In this document: piece after piece, positions 26,908 through 35,333 of the stretch
Layout of the letters: each line of letters begins with the position of its first letter
Numbering within the stretch: position 1 is the first letter of the stretch
Assembly (NCBI GenBank): GCA_016742275.1
Contig: JACVCD010000022.1
Location: forward strand, 1 to 64,000
Length of the DNA stretch: 64,000 nt
Source of the DNA: Gemmatimonadaceae bacterium
Lineage (GTDB): Bacteria; Gemmatimonadota; Gemmatimonadetes; Gemmatimonadales; Gemmatimonadaceae
Direction: 5' to 3'
Program-made: the position numbers and the translations under genes
The notes under the pieces: generated by a model
Seen by the model: the letters and a program-made list of their open reading frames with translations, nothing else
The model's database searches: none
What the model was told of the DNA's origin: nothing

Positions 26908-28285
26908 AGCGGTACCAGATCAGATCCGACCGACCGGGCCGGGACGGCGCCGCGACACCGCGGCATACTCCGGGGACCCACACCACCTCATCGTGCGACA
27001 GCACCACCGGCCAACCGGGCCGATCGAGGACGGGGATCCGCAACTCCGAAAAGTACCGTGTCACCCGCCGTCCCGCTGGTGCTCCAGGGGTTCGAATTCG
27101 ATCACCGCGCTCCCAGCGCCGCATGACGACTGGCGCGTGAGCCGGCAATCCGATGCTCCACGCATCCATGGCCAGGGGTTCGACCCCGAGACGTCGGAAG
27201 CGCCACCGCCCAAACCGGAGCGGTAGCGCTTCCGACACCCCGTTCCAAACGGTCGGGGCCGTGACACGACGTTCTGGCCGACGCACTTCGAAAAGCTCGC
27301 CGCGTCCGTCACGACGACGCAGAATGAACGCCCCACCAGCCACGGTGATGTGCGTGCCCACACGTCCGCTGGTGGTAAACCCGACCGCGCTGCGGGTTCC
27401 CCGCGCATCAAGCGTCACGCCCACCCGCGCGCAGAGTGCCGGCCATAGCACGGCCCGCCCCTCGTTCGTGGTCTGCTCGAGGGCGCGCACCGGCACCGTC
27501 AGCCGCTGGCCGTCGCCGTGTACCTGTGCACCCGATTCGTCCACCAGACGCTCCACGTCGCGGCGCCACGCTGCCGCCCGTTCACCGATGGACAGCAGGT
27601 CATCGCCAAAGGCGCCGTCCACCTGCGCAATGGCCGGCAACAGATCGTGCCGCACCCGCCCGCGCAGAAAACGCAGGGACTCGTTCATGGGGTCGTCGAG
27701 AAACGGGATATTCTCGCTGGCCACCCATCGCTTGAGCTCCACACGCGAGACACCGAGCCACGGCCGCACCACACGTGACGGAGCAGCCAATGCCGCCAGT
27801 CCGCGGGCGCCGCTGCCTCGCATAAGCCGCATGATGATGGTCTCGAGCTGATCATCGCGCGTATGGGCGGTCGCGACACGCGCTCGAAAGCCACGAGCCA
27901 CGCGCCGCAAGAAACTCCAGCGTGCGTCACGCCAGGCCGCCTCACCGGTGCCTGTTGAGCGCGATCGCTCACGCACCACCGTGACGCCCAGGCGGCGGGC
28001 CTGCGCTGCCACAAGCGACGCCGCCTCGGTGGCGTAGTCGCCGGTTGCGTGATCGAAGGTGGCAACAGCCGCAATACGCCCCGGCGCCCAGCGCACCATG
28101 GCATGCAATAGCGCCATGGAATCGCTGCCACCGGACACGGCCAGCACCAGCGGCTCGGACACATGATCCAGTGCCACTTCAAGCGATGCCCGCAGCAATT
28201 CGCCAGGCGGAATCGGCTCCAGCTCCATGGCCGCACACTCGCTACTGGGTGTGACTACGTCAACCTTGGATCCGTCCTCTGGCAC
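26888..28285 (-). CDS. tilS: tRNA(Ile)-lysidine synthase
   Basis: The 465-residue protein modifies C34 of the minor tRNA-Ile with lysine, changing its reading from AUG to AUA. The PP-loop SGGSDS near residue 50 is intact, followed by the DHATG-type segment and the motif [15 protein letters not shown] (the HxxDDxxET family signature). The C-terminal third contains the TilS C-terminal tRNA-binding domain ([12 protein letters not shown]). The GTG ending at 28285 is taken as start; an ATG ending at 28228 would remove 19 residues. This appears to be the first gene of the long minus-strand run. Confidence 0.93.
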   Translation of the reverse strand: MPEDGSKVDVVTPSSECAAMELEPIPPGELLRASLEVALDHVSEPLVLAVSGGSDSMALLHAMVRWAPGRIAAVATFDHATGDYATEAASLVAAQARRLGVTVVRERSRSTGTGEAAWRDARWSFLRRVARGFRARVATAHTRDDQLETIIMRLMRGSGARGLAALAAPSRVVRPWLGVSRVELKRWVASENIPFLDDPMNESLRFLRGRVRHDLLPAIAQVDGAFGDDLLSIGERAAAWRRDVERLVDESGAQVHGDGQRLTVPVRALEQTTNEGRAVLWPALCARVGVTLDARGTRSAVGFTTSGRVGTHITVAGGAFILRRRDGRGELFEVRRPERRVTAPTVWNGVSEALPLRFGRWRFRRLGVEPLAMDAWSIGLPAHAPVVMRRWERGDRIRTPGAPAGRRVTRYFSELRIPVLDRPGWPVVLSHDEVVWVPGVCRGVAAPSRPGRSDLIWYRCEREFD

Positions 28286-28370
28286 AGGCCCTACCTCTTC
28301 ACGTGACAGTGGGCTACAATTGTCATGTTCCGGCGCACCGTGCGCCGCCCATCGTCATCGGAGAACCGCA

Positions 28371-28535
28371 GTGGAAACTCACGGCACCCTCGGCACCATC
28401 TGGGCCTCGTTCGGCATGACCGCCTATTACATGGCGCTCACGTGGATCAACGTCCTGCTCGGACTGTTCCTGTCGCCGCTGTTCGTGATCCCACTGTCCT
28501 GGTTGAAGCAGAAGCAGGGCGGCTTCAACAACTGA
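28371..28535 (+). CDS. Small membrane protein, 54 residues
   Basis: A GTG start is preceded by GGAG with seven bases of spacing (28360 to 28363). The 54-residue product has a hydrophobic core, ALTWINVLLGLFLSPLFVIPL, long enough for one membrane helix, flanked by a polar N-terminus with a Tyr-rich segment and a basic tail (WLKQKQGGFNN). A TACAAT element at 28315 to 28320 could be a -10 box, and a GC-rich inverted repeat (GGCGCAC and GTGCGCC, 28332 to 28346) lies in the leader. The gene is divergent from tilS and ends before a strong terminator. No known family is recognised. Confidence 0.65.
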   Translation: METHGTLGTIWASFGMTAYYMALTWINVLLGLFLSPLFVIPLSWLKQKQGGFNN

Positions 28536-28582
28536 CGTTTCGCAGGCGCCGCGCTCCTCGGAGACGGATCTGCCTCGATGGC

Positions 28583-28615
28583 AAAACGGCGAGACCCTCG
28601 GGTCCCGCCGTTTTT
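28583..28615. terminator. Bidirectional rho-independent terminator
   Basis: An inverted repeat (AAAACGGCG-A-GACCC and GGGTC-C-CGCCGTTTTT) forms a stem of 14 pairs with one mismatch and T tracts on both strands. It lies between the small membrane gene on the plus strand and the 3' end of amt on the minus strand and can terminate both. Confidence 0.85.
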
Positions 28616-28647
28616 GATTGGTACTGCAGCAAGCCCGGGTTCGTCGA

Positions 28648-29958
28648 TCAGATGAACAGTTCTGCCGGAAGCACCACCGCGTCACCGAGCGCCGTCTTGC
28701 GACCGGTGAGATCGCTCAGATCTCCGCCGTGGTACGCTTCCTCGCCGTGTTCGGAGAGATCGATGCCTTCCACTTCCACTTCGACCGGCACACGCAGCGG
28801 CATCACAAGACGCAATGCGGAGAGAATGACGAAACTGGCCAGTGCCGCAAAGGCGATGGTCGCAACCACGGCGATGGCCTGAATACCGAGCAGTGACGGA
28901 TTGCCAGCCAGCAGTCCGTCGGCGCCGGCAGGGTTCACAGCCTTCGTGGCAAACACACCCGTCAACACGGCACCTGTTACGCCAGCCACACCATGGCAGG
29001 CCAGCACATCGAGCGTGTCGTCGAGTCTGGTCTTGGGACGGTAGTGCAGCGCAAAAAATGAAAACGGCACCGCCAGTGTGCCCATGGCCAGTGCCGAAAG
29101 CGGCGTGACAAATCCGGCGGCTGGTGTGATTGCCACCAATCCCACCACAGCTCCAGTTGCTGCGCCGACGGCAGTCGCTCGCCGGTTCCTGAGGAACTCG
29201 ATCGCCACCCAGGTCACGAGGCCCGCTGCAGCCGCAGCATGCGTGGTCACCAGCGCATTGGCCGCAATGCCGTCGGCGGCCAACGCCGAACCGGCATTGA
29301 ATCCAAACCAGCCGAACCACAGCAGCCCCGCACCGAGCAATGCGAACGGCACATTGTGCGGTACGTTGGGAATGCGTTTGAAGTCACGCCGCGGTCCAAG
29401 CACCAGTGCCAACACCACAGCCGTCGTACCGGCGCTGATGTGCACGACCGTGCCACCGGCGAAATCGAGCGCGCCAAGTTCGCGCAGCCACCCGCCGGCG
29501 CCCCATACCCAGTGGGCGAGGGGATCGTACACCAGCGTGGTCCAGATCAAACCGAACGTGAGATACGCGGCGAAACGCATGCGATCGACAATGGCGCCGG
29601 AAAAGAGCGCTACGGTGATGCCGGCAAACATCGCCTGAAATGCCGCAAACAGGAGATGCGGCAGCCCAGCCGAATACGTGGGATTGGGCACTGCAGTCAC
29701 ACCGGCAAATCCCGCATGCGCAAAGCCGCCAATCCACGAGGAGCCAGGCCCGAAGGCCAGGCTGTAGCCGAACAGCACCCACTGCACCGTGACGACCGAC
29801 AACGCGCCCAGACTCATGAGCATGGTGTTGAGCGCACTCTTGGTGCGCACCAGTCCACCGTAGAAAAACGCGAGTCCCGGAACCATCAACAACACCAGCG
29901 CCGCACTCACGAGAATCCACGCGGTATCACCCGCCACGATCGTCGACGACGCGTCCAT
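28648..29958 (-). CDS. amt: Ammonium transporter
   Basis: The 436-residue Amt/MEP/Rh protein has eleven predicted membrane helices and imports ammonium. The signature blocks are present: LMVPGLAFFYGGLVRTKSALN near residue 25, DFAGGTVVHISAG near 165 (with the first pore His) and the twin-His region including LVTTHAAAAAGLVTW. The final 60 residues are the cytoplasmic tail that contacts PII. It starts at the base before the glnK stop, with zero intergenic spacing, so the sensor and transporter are one operon. Confidence 0.95.
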   Translation of the reverse strand: MDASSTIVAGDTAWILVSAALVLLMVPGLAFFYGGLVRTKSALNTMLMSLGALSVVTVQWVLFGYSLAFGPGSSWIGGFAHAGFAGVTAVPNPTYSAGLPHLLFAAFQAMFAGITVALFSGAIVDRMRFAAYLTFGLIWTTLVYDPLAHWVWGAGGWLRELGALDFAGGTVVHISAGTTAVVLALVLGPRRDFKRIPNVPHNVPFALLGAGLLWFGWFGFNAGSALAADGIAANALVTTHAAAAAGLVTWVAIEFLRNRRATAVGAATGAVVGLVAITPAAGFVTPLSALAMGTLAVPFSFFALHYRPKTRLDDTLDVLACHGVAGVTGAVLTGVFATKAVNPAGADGLLAGNPSLLGIQAIAVVATIAFAALASFVILSALRLVMPLRVPVEVEVEGIDLSEHGEEAYHGGDLSDLTGRKTALGDAVVLPAELFI

Positions 29959-30369
29959 CTAGAGATCCCCCAGCGTCGGGACACGCATCTCGAGCTGGGT
30001 CTGACGCATGACCTCATCGGCGTTCACGGCCGTGAGCGCATCATTGTCCTGTTCACCGGTGCGAATTCGCACCGTGCGTTCGAGCGGCATGACGAAGATC
30101 TTGCCGTCGCCCACGTTGCCCGTACGCGCGCTGTTGCAAATGGCTTCGATCGTCCGGTCGACGAACTCCTCGGAGCACGCCATTTCGATGCGGACTTTCT
30201 CGTGGAATTCGAGCACGACCGACTCGCCACGGTACTGCTGCACCACATCGCGCTCTCCCCCGTGTCCGCTGACACGCGACAGGGTCATGCCGGTGACGCC
30301 GACCTGAAACAGGGCGCGCTTCACTTCGGCGAGGCGCTGCGGTCGAACGATGGCCACAATGAGTTTCAT
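29959..30369 (-). CDS. glnK: PII nitrogen regulatory protein (GlnK/GlnB)
   Basis: The 136-residue PII protein has the family start MKLIVAIVRP, the T-loop around residues 37 to 54 and the B-loop TGNVGDGKIFV. Two departures are visible. The T-loop reads QQYRGESVVLEF, so Y46 is kept but position 51, uridylylated in E. coli GlnB, is Val. The chain also continues about 24 residues past the usual 112-residue end (from AVNADEV to the stop). PII binds ATP, ADP and 2-oxoglutarate and blocks Amt when nitrogen is sufficient. Regulation here is therefore probably by ligands rather than by uridylylation. Confidence 0.93.
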   Translation of the reverse strand: MKLIVAIVRPQRLAEVKRALFQVGVTGMTLSRVSGHGGERDVVQQYRGESVVLEFHEKVRIEMACSEEFVDRTIEAICNSARTGNVGDGKIFVMPLERTVRIRTGEQDNDALTAVNADEVMRQTQLEMRVPTLGDL

Positions 30370-30592
30370 GCTACCGGCGGGGTTGCGGGACGAGAATCAG
30401 TCAACGATTCAGTATTTGTTCATTTTGAGCGCCAATTCAAGCGCATTTAGACAATTTTAATGTCGCAAAACGACGAACAGATGCCTGTTTATGTCATTTT
30501 TGCATTTCAAATGAACCACTAAGGCAAGACTACGAACATTACGAACAAAACCCGGCAATAATTCTTCCGAGGTCAATCCTCATATTTCCGAA
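30370..30592. promoter_or_regulatory. Divergent AT-rich control region, glnK-amt / pfpI-like
   Basis: The 223-nt gap is clearly richer in A and T than its surroundings and holds the start regions of both divergent units. It contains the repeat TACGAAC twice (30531 to 30537 and 30540 to 30546) and a short palindrome CATTTCAAATG. No sigma-54 TGGC-N8-TTGC box was found by eye on either strand. A weak TTGAAT element on the minus strand is a possible -35 box for glnK. Confidence 0.45.
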
Positions 30593-31111
30593 ATGCCCAA
30601 TCAGCCCGTCGTTCCGGTCCTCGTCGGCCCCGAGTACGAAGACCTTGAAGTCTGGTATCCCAAGCTTCGTCTCGAAGAGGCAGGCTTCAGCGCGCCGCTC
30701 ATCGGCAATGGCGAAAGCCAGTACCGCGGCAAACACGGCTACCCCTGCACGGTCGATGGCCATGTCCGCGATCTCGAAGCCTCGACCTTGGCCGGCATCG
30801 TCTGCCCGGGCGGCTGGGCGCCCGACAAACTCCGCCGAGATCCCGCCGTGCTCGATCTCGTGCGCGGCGTGTTCAACCATGGAGGCGTAGTAGCCAGCAT
30901 CTGCCACGGCCCCTGGATCCTCATTTCCGCCGGCATCGTGCGCGGCGTGCGCATGACCGGCTCACTCGGCATTCGCGATGATCTCATCAACGCCGGTGCG
31001 CACTGGGTCGATGACGCAGCCGTCGTCGATGGGCGTATTGTCACCGCGCGGGTTCCCAAGGATCTACCGGCGTTCATGCAGCGCATGCTCGAAGTACTGA
31101 CGCCTCTCTGA
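30593..31111 (+). CDS. PfpI/DJ-1 family protein
   Basis: The 172-residue protein belongs to the DJ-1/PfpI superfamily, which includes deglycases and cysteine peptidases. The nucleophile elbow is present as ASICHGPWIL near residue 100 (catalytic Cys followed by His), the glutamate partner as E16 or E19 in EYEDLE, and the loop VCPGGWAPDKLR near 70. The canonical length is 165 to 180. Substrate and whether it acts as glyoxalase, deglycase or protease cannot be inferred. It is convergent to nothing and 64 nt from the NnrS-like gene, so co-transcription is possible. Confidence 0.88.
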   Translation: MPNQPVVPVLVGPEYEDLEVWYPKLRLEEAGFSAPLIGNGESQYRGKHGYPCTVDGHVRDLEASTLAGIVCPGGWAPDKLRRDPAVLDLVRGVFNHGGVVASICHGPWILISAGIVRGVRMTGSLGIRDDLINAGAHWVDDAAVVDGRIVTARVPKDLPAFMQRMLEVLTPL

Positions 31112-31175
31112 CGCCTGCTCCGGATGTCAGGGATTCACCGATGGGCACGCACGAGCGCCTGTCGAGATTGCATCC

Positions 31176-32522
31176 ATGGCAGACAACGGGTCTCATACCC
31201 TCCCGGCTCGGTCGGTTGGGCGGACGCTCCCCACGGCCGGTGAATCGGTCGCCGCACCGCCCTTCCTGCTCCCGGCGCTGCATTTCTTTGCAGCGCTCGG
31301 TTGGCTGACGGTGGCGGCCCTTCTGGTCGTGGCGCTGGCACCGGCACTGGCTCAGGGCCGCATCTTCGATCCACCGGTGTTCGTGCTGGTGCATGCGCTC
31401 ACGCTTGGCGTGGTGACTACGGCAATATTCGGCACCTTGCAGCAATTCGTGCCCAGTGGGCTTGGTGTACCGCTGCGCAGCATTCGCCTGGGATTTGTCG
31501 GGTTCTGGTTGCTGCAGACCGGCATTGTGCTGCTCATACTCGGCTTCTGGTGGTGGCGTGGCGTGCTCCAGATGCTTGGCTGGCTCTGTATTCTCGCCGC
31601 CGTTGGCGCGGTGTCCCGCAATGTGCTCCGGGTCCGTCGACGGTCCGTCCACGGCAAGCTGGTTGGTCTCTTCATCAGCGTTGCCCATTCGGCGCTGGGC
31701 GCCGGAATGTTCGTCGCACTCGCACGCATTGGTGAAACGATCGGCTGGTGGCATGTCGATCGTCTGTTCCTCATTGCCGCACACGCGATGCTTGGCACTA
31801 TTGGTTTCGGCACCCTGTCTGCCATCGGCGTGGGGAGTCGCATGCTTCCGACTTTTCTCATGGGTCCGGGAGATGATCGCGTGTGGTTGCATTGGCAGCT
31901 CGGCCTCACGTCTGCGGCACTGCTGCTGTTCTCCGTCGGCGCGATCATCACCAACGGCCTGGTCATGCGCTTCGGTGGCTGGCTGCTGCTGGTTGCTGCC
32001 ATACCGACACTCGGACTGCTCGTGCGCTGGTTTCGGCGACGTCGACGGACACTCGATGGCGCGCTCTGGCATGTCGCGGCTTCCGCGATGGCGTTGGCGG
32101 TCAGCACCGGTATCGGCCTCTGCCTGCTGGTGGGCGATCCCTGGCGCTTCGCGAGATGGTCCGCGCTGCTCGTGGCGCTGTTGATGGGTTGGCTGGCCGC
32201 ACTCATCGTCGGTGTCATGGCCAAGATTCTGCCGCACCTGAGCTACATCAATCTCGCGCGCACGATGCCGGGGTTTTCCGCCATCGGCACACCCAATGGG
32301 TTGTTGCGGGAAGACTGGCAGCGTTGGAGTGCATTCGTGATGGCCATCGGATGCCTCACGCTGGTTGCGGCCCTCGCGTTCGAACATTCGGCCATTGCCC
32401 GGGGCGCCGCGATACTCTGGGCCATTGGCGTCCTCATCGCTGTCGCGAACGTGGTGCGCATGTTTGTGCTTGGACGACGCGCTCCCCTGTCCCGCATGGA
32501 GCCGATGCCGTCCGGCGAATAG
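31176..32522 (+). CDS. NnrS-like polytopic membrane protein
   Basis: The 448-residue protein has roughly twelve predicted membrane helices and several intramembrane histidines with nearby Gly, such as LVHALTLGVVTTAIFGTLQQFVP near residue 72 and AHAMLGTIGFGTL near 206. This pattern resembles NnrS and the heme-copper oxidase subunit I lineage, whose histidines hold heme or copper. Its position at the start of the nitrous-oxide locus supports a role in nitric-oxide handling or metal homeostasis. The family call is by motif only; an uncharacterised DUF of similar layout is possible. Its stop abuts that of the NsrR-like gene exactly. Confidence 0.55.
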   Translation: MADNGSHTLPARSVGRTLPTAGESVAAPPFLLPALHFFAALGWLTVAALLVVALAPALAQGRIFDPPVFVLVHALTLGVVTTAIFGTLQQFVPSGLGVPLRSIRLGFVGFWLLQTGIVLLILGFWWWRGVLQMLGWLCILAAVGAVSRNVLRVRRRSVHGKLVGLFISVAHSALGAGMFVALARIGETIGWWHVDRLFLIAAHAMLGTIGFGTLSAIGVGSRMLPTFLMGPGDDRVWLHWQLGLTSAALLLFSVGAIITNGLVMRFGGWLLLVAAIPTLGLLVRWFRRRRRTLDGALWHVAASAMALAVSTGIGLCLLVGDPWRFARWSALLVALLMGWLAALIVGVMAKILPHLSYINLARTMPGFSAIGTPNGLLREDWQRWSAFVMAIGCLTLVAALAFEHSAIARGAAILWAIGVLIAVANVVRMFVLGRRAPLSRMEPMPSGE

Positions 32523-32990
32523 TCAGACGGCCGGCCTCAATGAATTGATATCGTTGGTGTGTCGCCGAAGGAGCGGCACGAGTTCCGCACGATTCTCCAG
32601 CACATCGGCCAAGGTGTAGCGATCAAGCACCTGAAAGAACGCGTGCAACGCTTCGTCAATCATCGGCGCCAGCTTGCACACGGACACCACAGGGCACTGA
32701 CTGGCGTCCCGGTCGAAGCATTCCACCAACGCCAGCGTTCCTTCCACAGCGCCGATCAATTCACCGATCCGGATCTCGCTCGGCAGTTTGGCCAGCCGCA
32801 CCCCTCCGTTGCGGCCTCGCTGTGTCTCGGTGTAACCAAGTACGCCGAGCGTGTGCACGACTTTGAGCAGGTGTTCATGCGACATGCGCATGCGCACGGC
32901 AATGGTATTCACGGGAATGAACTGATCGGAATCCAGTCCAAGCACCATGAGGCAGCGCATCGCGTTGTCGGTGAATCGTGTGAGACGCAT
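32523..32990 (-). CDS. nsrR: NsrR-like Rrf2 family transcriptional regulator
   Basis: The 155-residue product starts MRLTRFTDNAMRCLMVLG, typical of NsrR, and contains a winged helix with the recognition segment MRMSHEHLLKVVHTLGVLGY. Three cysteines (ECFDRDASQCPVVSVCKL, spaced Cys-x7-Cys-x5-Cys) suit an iron-sulfur cluster site. NsrR represses nitric-oxide response genes until its cluster reacts with NO. The spacing is not identical to E. coli NsrR, so another Rrf2 member is possible. The ATG ending at 32990 is preferred; an in-frame TTG at 33011 is weaker. The gene is transcribed away from nosZ, which it probably regulates. Confidence 0.82.
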   Translation of the reverse strand: MRLTRFTDNAMRCLMVLGLDSDQFIPVNTIAVRMRMSHEHLLKVVHTLGVLGYTETQRGRNGGVRLAKLPSEIRIGELIGAVEGTLALVECFDRDASQCPVVSVCKLAPMIDEALHAFFQVLDRYTLADVLENRAELVPLLRRHTNDINSLRPAV

Positions 32991-33031
32991 ACCGGGCAAT
33001 CTCGTCCGCAATCGCCGATGTACATGTCAGG

Positions 33032-33057
33032 GATTTCCCGGGATCGACCGGGAAATC
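33032..33057. promoter_or_regulatory. Palindromic operator candidate, nsrR-nosZ gap
   Basis: GATTTCCCGG and CCGGGAAATC are perfect inverted arms with a six-base spacer. The site overlaps a weak -35-like TCGACC (33044 to 33049) that is 17 bases from TATCTG (33067 to 33072), a possible nosZ -10. Two further GAAATC-like half sites follow at 33052 to 33057 and near 33083. A regulator bound here would block that promoter; NsrR is the natural candidate but the site differs from the E. coli NsrR consensus. Confidence 0.6.
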
Positions 33058-33161
33058 TCCGACTTTTATCTGGTATCCGAAATCCGAGATTCTTGCGTGC
33101 AGGACCATGGCAATTCGGTCACTGCATCGTCTGCTTCTCCAACTCCTCGGAGTTCCTTCTC

Positions 33162-35255
33162 ATGTCTTTCTCTCGCCGCACCGGATGGTTCGTTGCGACC
33201 GCTACTGTGGCCGCGACGCTCGCATACGGATTCGGATGCGCACCGGCCAGTCGCCCGGCGGGCACGATTGGTACCGGTGATGCTGCCAGCAAGGTCTACG
33301 TCGCTCCCGGCACACATGATGAGTTCTACGCATTCCTGTCAGGCGGATTCAACGGACAGGTGGGCGTCTACGGCATTCCGTCAGGTCGTCTGCTCAAGAT
33401 CATCCCCGTCTTCTCGCAATTCCCCGAGAACGGCTACGGCTACTCGGAAGAGACGAAGGGCATGCTCGAGACCACGTTCGGCAACATTCCGTGGGATGAT
33501 CTGCATCACACCGCGCTCTCACAAACCAACGGTGAAGACGACGGACGCTGGTTGTTCGTGAACGCCAACAACACGCCGCGTGTCGCGCGTGTCGACCTGG
33601 CATCGTTCGAAACTTCCGAGATCCTGCAGATCCCGAACTCGGGAGGCAATCACGGTTCACCGTTCATTACCTCGAACAGTGAATACGTACTGGCATCGAC
33701 ACGATTCTCGGTGCCCATCCCACAGGCGGACGTCGCCATCTCGGACTTTGCGAAATCCTTCAAGGGAACGATCTCGTTCATCAAGGCCAATGAACCCGGC
33801 AAGATGGACGTGGCCTTCCAACTGCTCGTGCCGGGATACAACTACGATCTCGCACGCGCCGGCAAGGGTCCCTCCAAGGACTGGGTGTTCTTTACGTCGT
33901 ACAACTCCGAGCAGGCGTACGAGAAGCTCGAGGTCAATGCCTCGAAGGCAGACAAGGACTTCATCGCGGCCATCAACTGGAAGTCGCTTGAAGCGTGTGT
34001 GAAGGATGGCAAAGCGGAATCGTGGTCGGCCGAATACATGCACAACGTGATGGACGACTTCTCGCGCATGGCACAGAGCGAGGTGAAGAAGTCGGTCAAG
34101 GTTCTGACACCGACGTCGTGCCCGAACTCGATCTACTTCCTGCCGACGCCCAAGTCACCGCACGGCGCGGACGTGGATCCGAGCGGCGAATACATCGTGG
34201 CCGGCGGCAAGCTGGCAACGGTGATCCCGGTGCACTCCTTTACCAAGCTGCAGCAGGCCATCAAGGACAAGGCCTTCGAAACGACCATCGATGGCATTCC
34301 GGTACTCAAATACGAAGCCATCCTCGCGGGTGAAGTGAAGGACCCGGGCCTCGGTCCTCTGCACACGGAATTCGACGGCAAGGGCTACGCCTATACGTCG
34401 CTGTTCATCTCCAGCGAGATCGTGAAGTGGAAACTGGGCACCTGGGAGATCGTGGATCGTGCGCCGACCTACTACTCGATCGGTCACCTCATGATTCCCG
34501 GTGGCGCCACGACCAAACCTGCCGGCAAGTACGTCATTGCCCTGAACAAGATCACCAAGGACCGCTACCTGCCCACGGGTCCGGAGCTCACACAGTCCGC
34601 GCAGCTCTACGACATCTCCGGCGAGCGCATGAAGCTGTTGCTCGACTTCCCGACCACGGGTGAGCCGCACTACGGCAACGCGATCGAAGCCGACAAGATC
34701 AAGAAGACGCAGAAGAAGTTCTACTCGCTGGCCGAGAACAAGCACCCGCAGGTCGCCCGCAACGAACGCGAAGTGGGTGTGAGCCGGAACGGCAAGACGG
34801 TGCACGTACGCATGGCGGCCATCCGCTCGCACTTCTCACCGGACAATATCGAGGGTGTGCAGGTCGGTGACACGGTGCTCTTCCACATCACCAATCTCGA
34901 GCAGGACTGGGACATTCCCCACGGCTTTGCGATCATGGGTGCCACCACGTCCGAACTGCTCATCATGCCGGGTGAAACGCGTACGCTGCGGTGGGTGCCG
35001 AAGACCGTGGGTGTGTATCCGATGTATTGCACGGACTTCTGCTCGGCGCTGCACCAGGAGATGTCAGGCTACGTGCGGGTCTCACCGGTTGGTTCGAGTG
35101 TGCCACTCAAGGGCAATACGCTGAAGGCACAGGGTCAGGTGGCTCGTGCCGCCGCGCGGGGCGTGACACTACCCACACCACCGGGCGCGCAGGCGGAAGG
35201 TCCGCACACGAACCCGCACGCAGGTCATGGTCCCAGCGGCAATACGCCGCGCTGA
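33162..35255 (+). CDS. nosZ: Nitrous-oxide reductase, clade II type
   Basis: The 697-residue enzyme reduces N2O to N2 in the periplasm. The CuA site is C623-TDF-C627-SAL-H631-QE-M634; the CuZ propeller histidines appear in DDLHHTAL, GGNHGSPF, SPHGADVDP, PLHTEFDGKG and EPHYGNAIEA. The start has a basic N-terminus, a hydrophobic stretch and a possible lipobox (AYGFGC), which suits the Sec-dependent export known for clade II rather than a Tat signal. GGAG lies nine bases before the start at 33162. Genes for maturation factors NosL, D, F and Y follow in order. Confidence 0.95.
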   Translation: MSFSRRTGWFVATATVAATLAYGFGCAPASRPAGTIGTGDAASKVYVAPGTHDEFYAFLSGGFNGQVGVYGIPSGRLLKIIPVFSQFPENGYGYSEETKGMLETTFGNIPWDDLHHTALSQTNGEDDGRWLFVNANNTPRVARVDLASFETSEILQIPNSGGNHGSPFITSNSEYVLASTRFSVPIPQADVAISDFAKSFKGTISFIKANEPGKMDVAFQLLVPGYNYDLARAGKGPSKDWVFFTSYNSEQAYEKLEVNASKADKDFIAAINWKSLEACVKDGKAESWSAEYMHNVMDDFSRMAQSEVKKSVKVLTPTSCPNSIYFLPTPKSPHGADVDPSGEYIVAGGKLATVIPVHSFTKLQQAIKDKAFETTIDGIPVLKYEAILAGEVKDPGLGPLHTEFDGKGYAYTSLFISSEIVKWKLGTWEIVDRAPTYYSIGHLMIPGGATTKPAGKYVIALNKITKDRYLPTGPELTQSAQLYDISGERMKLLLDFPTTGEPHYGNAIEADKIKKTQKKFYSLAENKHPQVARNEREVGVSRNGKTVHVRMAAIRSHFSPDNIEGVQVGDTVLFHITNLEQDWDIPHGFAIMGATTSELLIMPGETRTLRWVPKTVGVYPMYCTDFCSALHQEMSGYVRVSPVGSSVPLKGNTLKAQGQVARAAARGVTLPTPPGAQAEGPHTNPHAGHGPSGNTPR

Positions 35256-35333
35256 TTCGGCCTTACGGACTTCAACTGGAGGAGCGAGAGCGGTGGTGCT
35301 CCAGACGCCCCGCTCTCTGCTCCGACTCCTGAC

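Noticed and set aside
30370-30592. Sigma-54 promoter for glnK-amt
   Set aside because: No GG-N10-GC spacing with TGGCAC and TTGC was seen on the minus strand.
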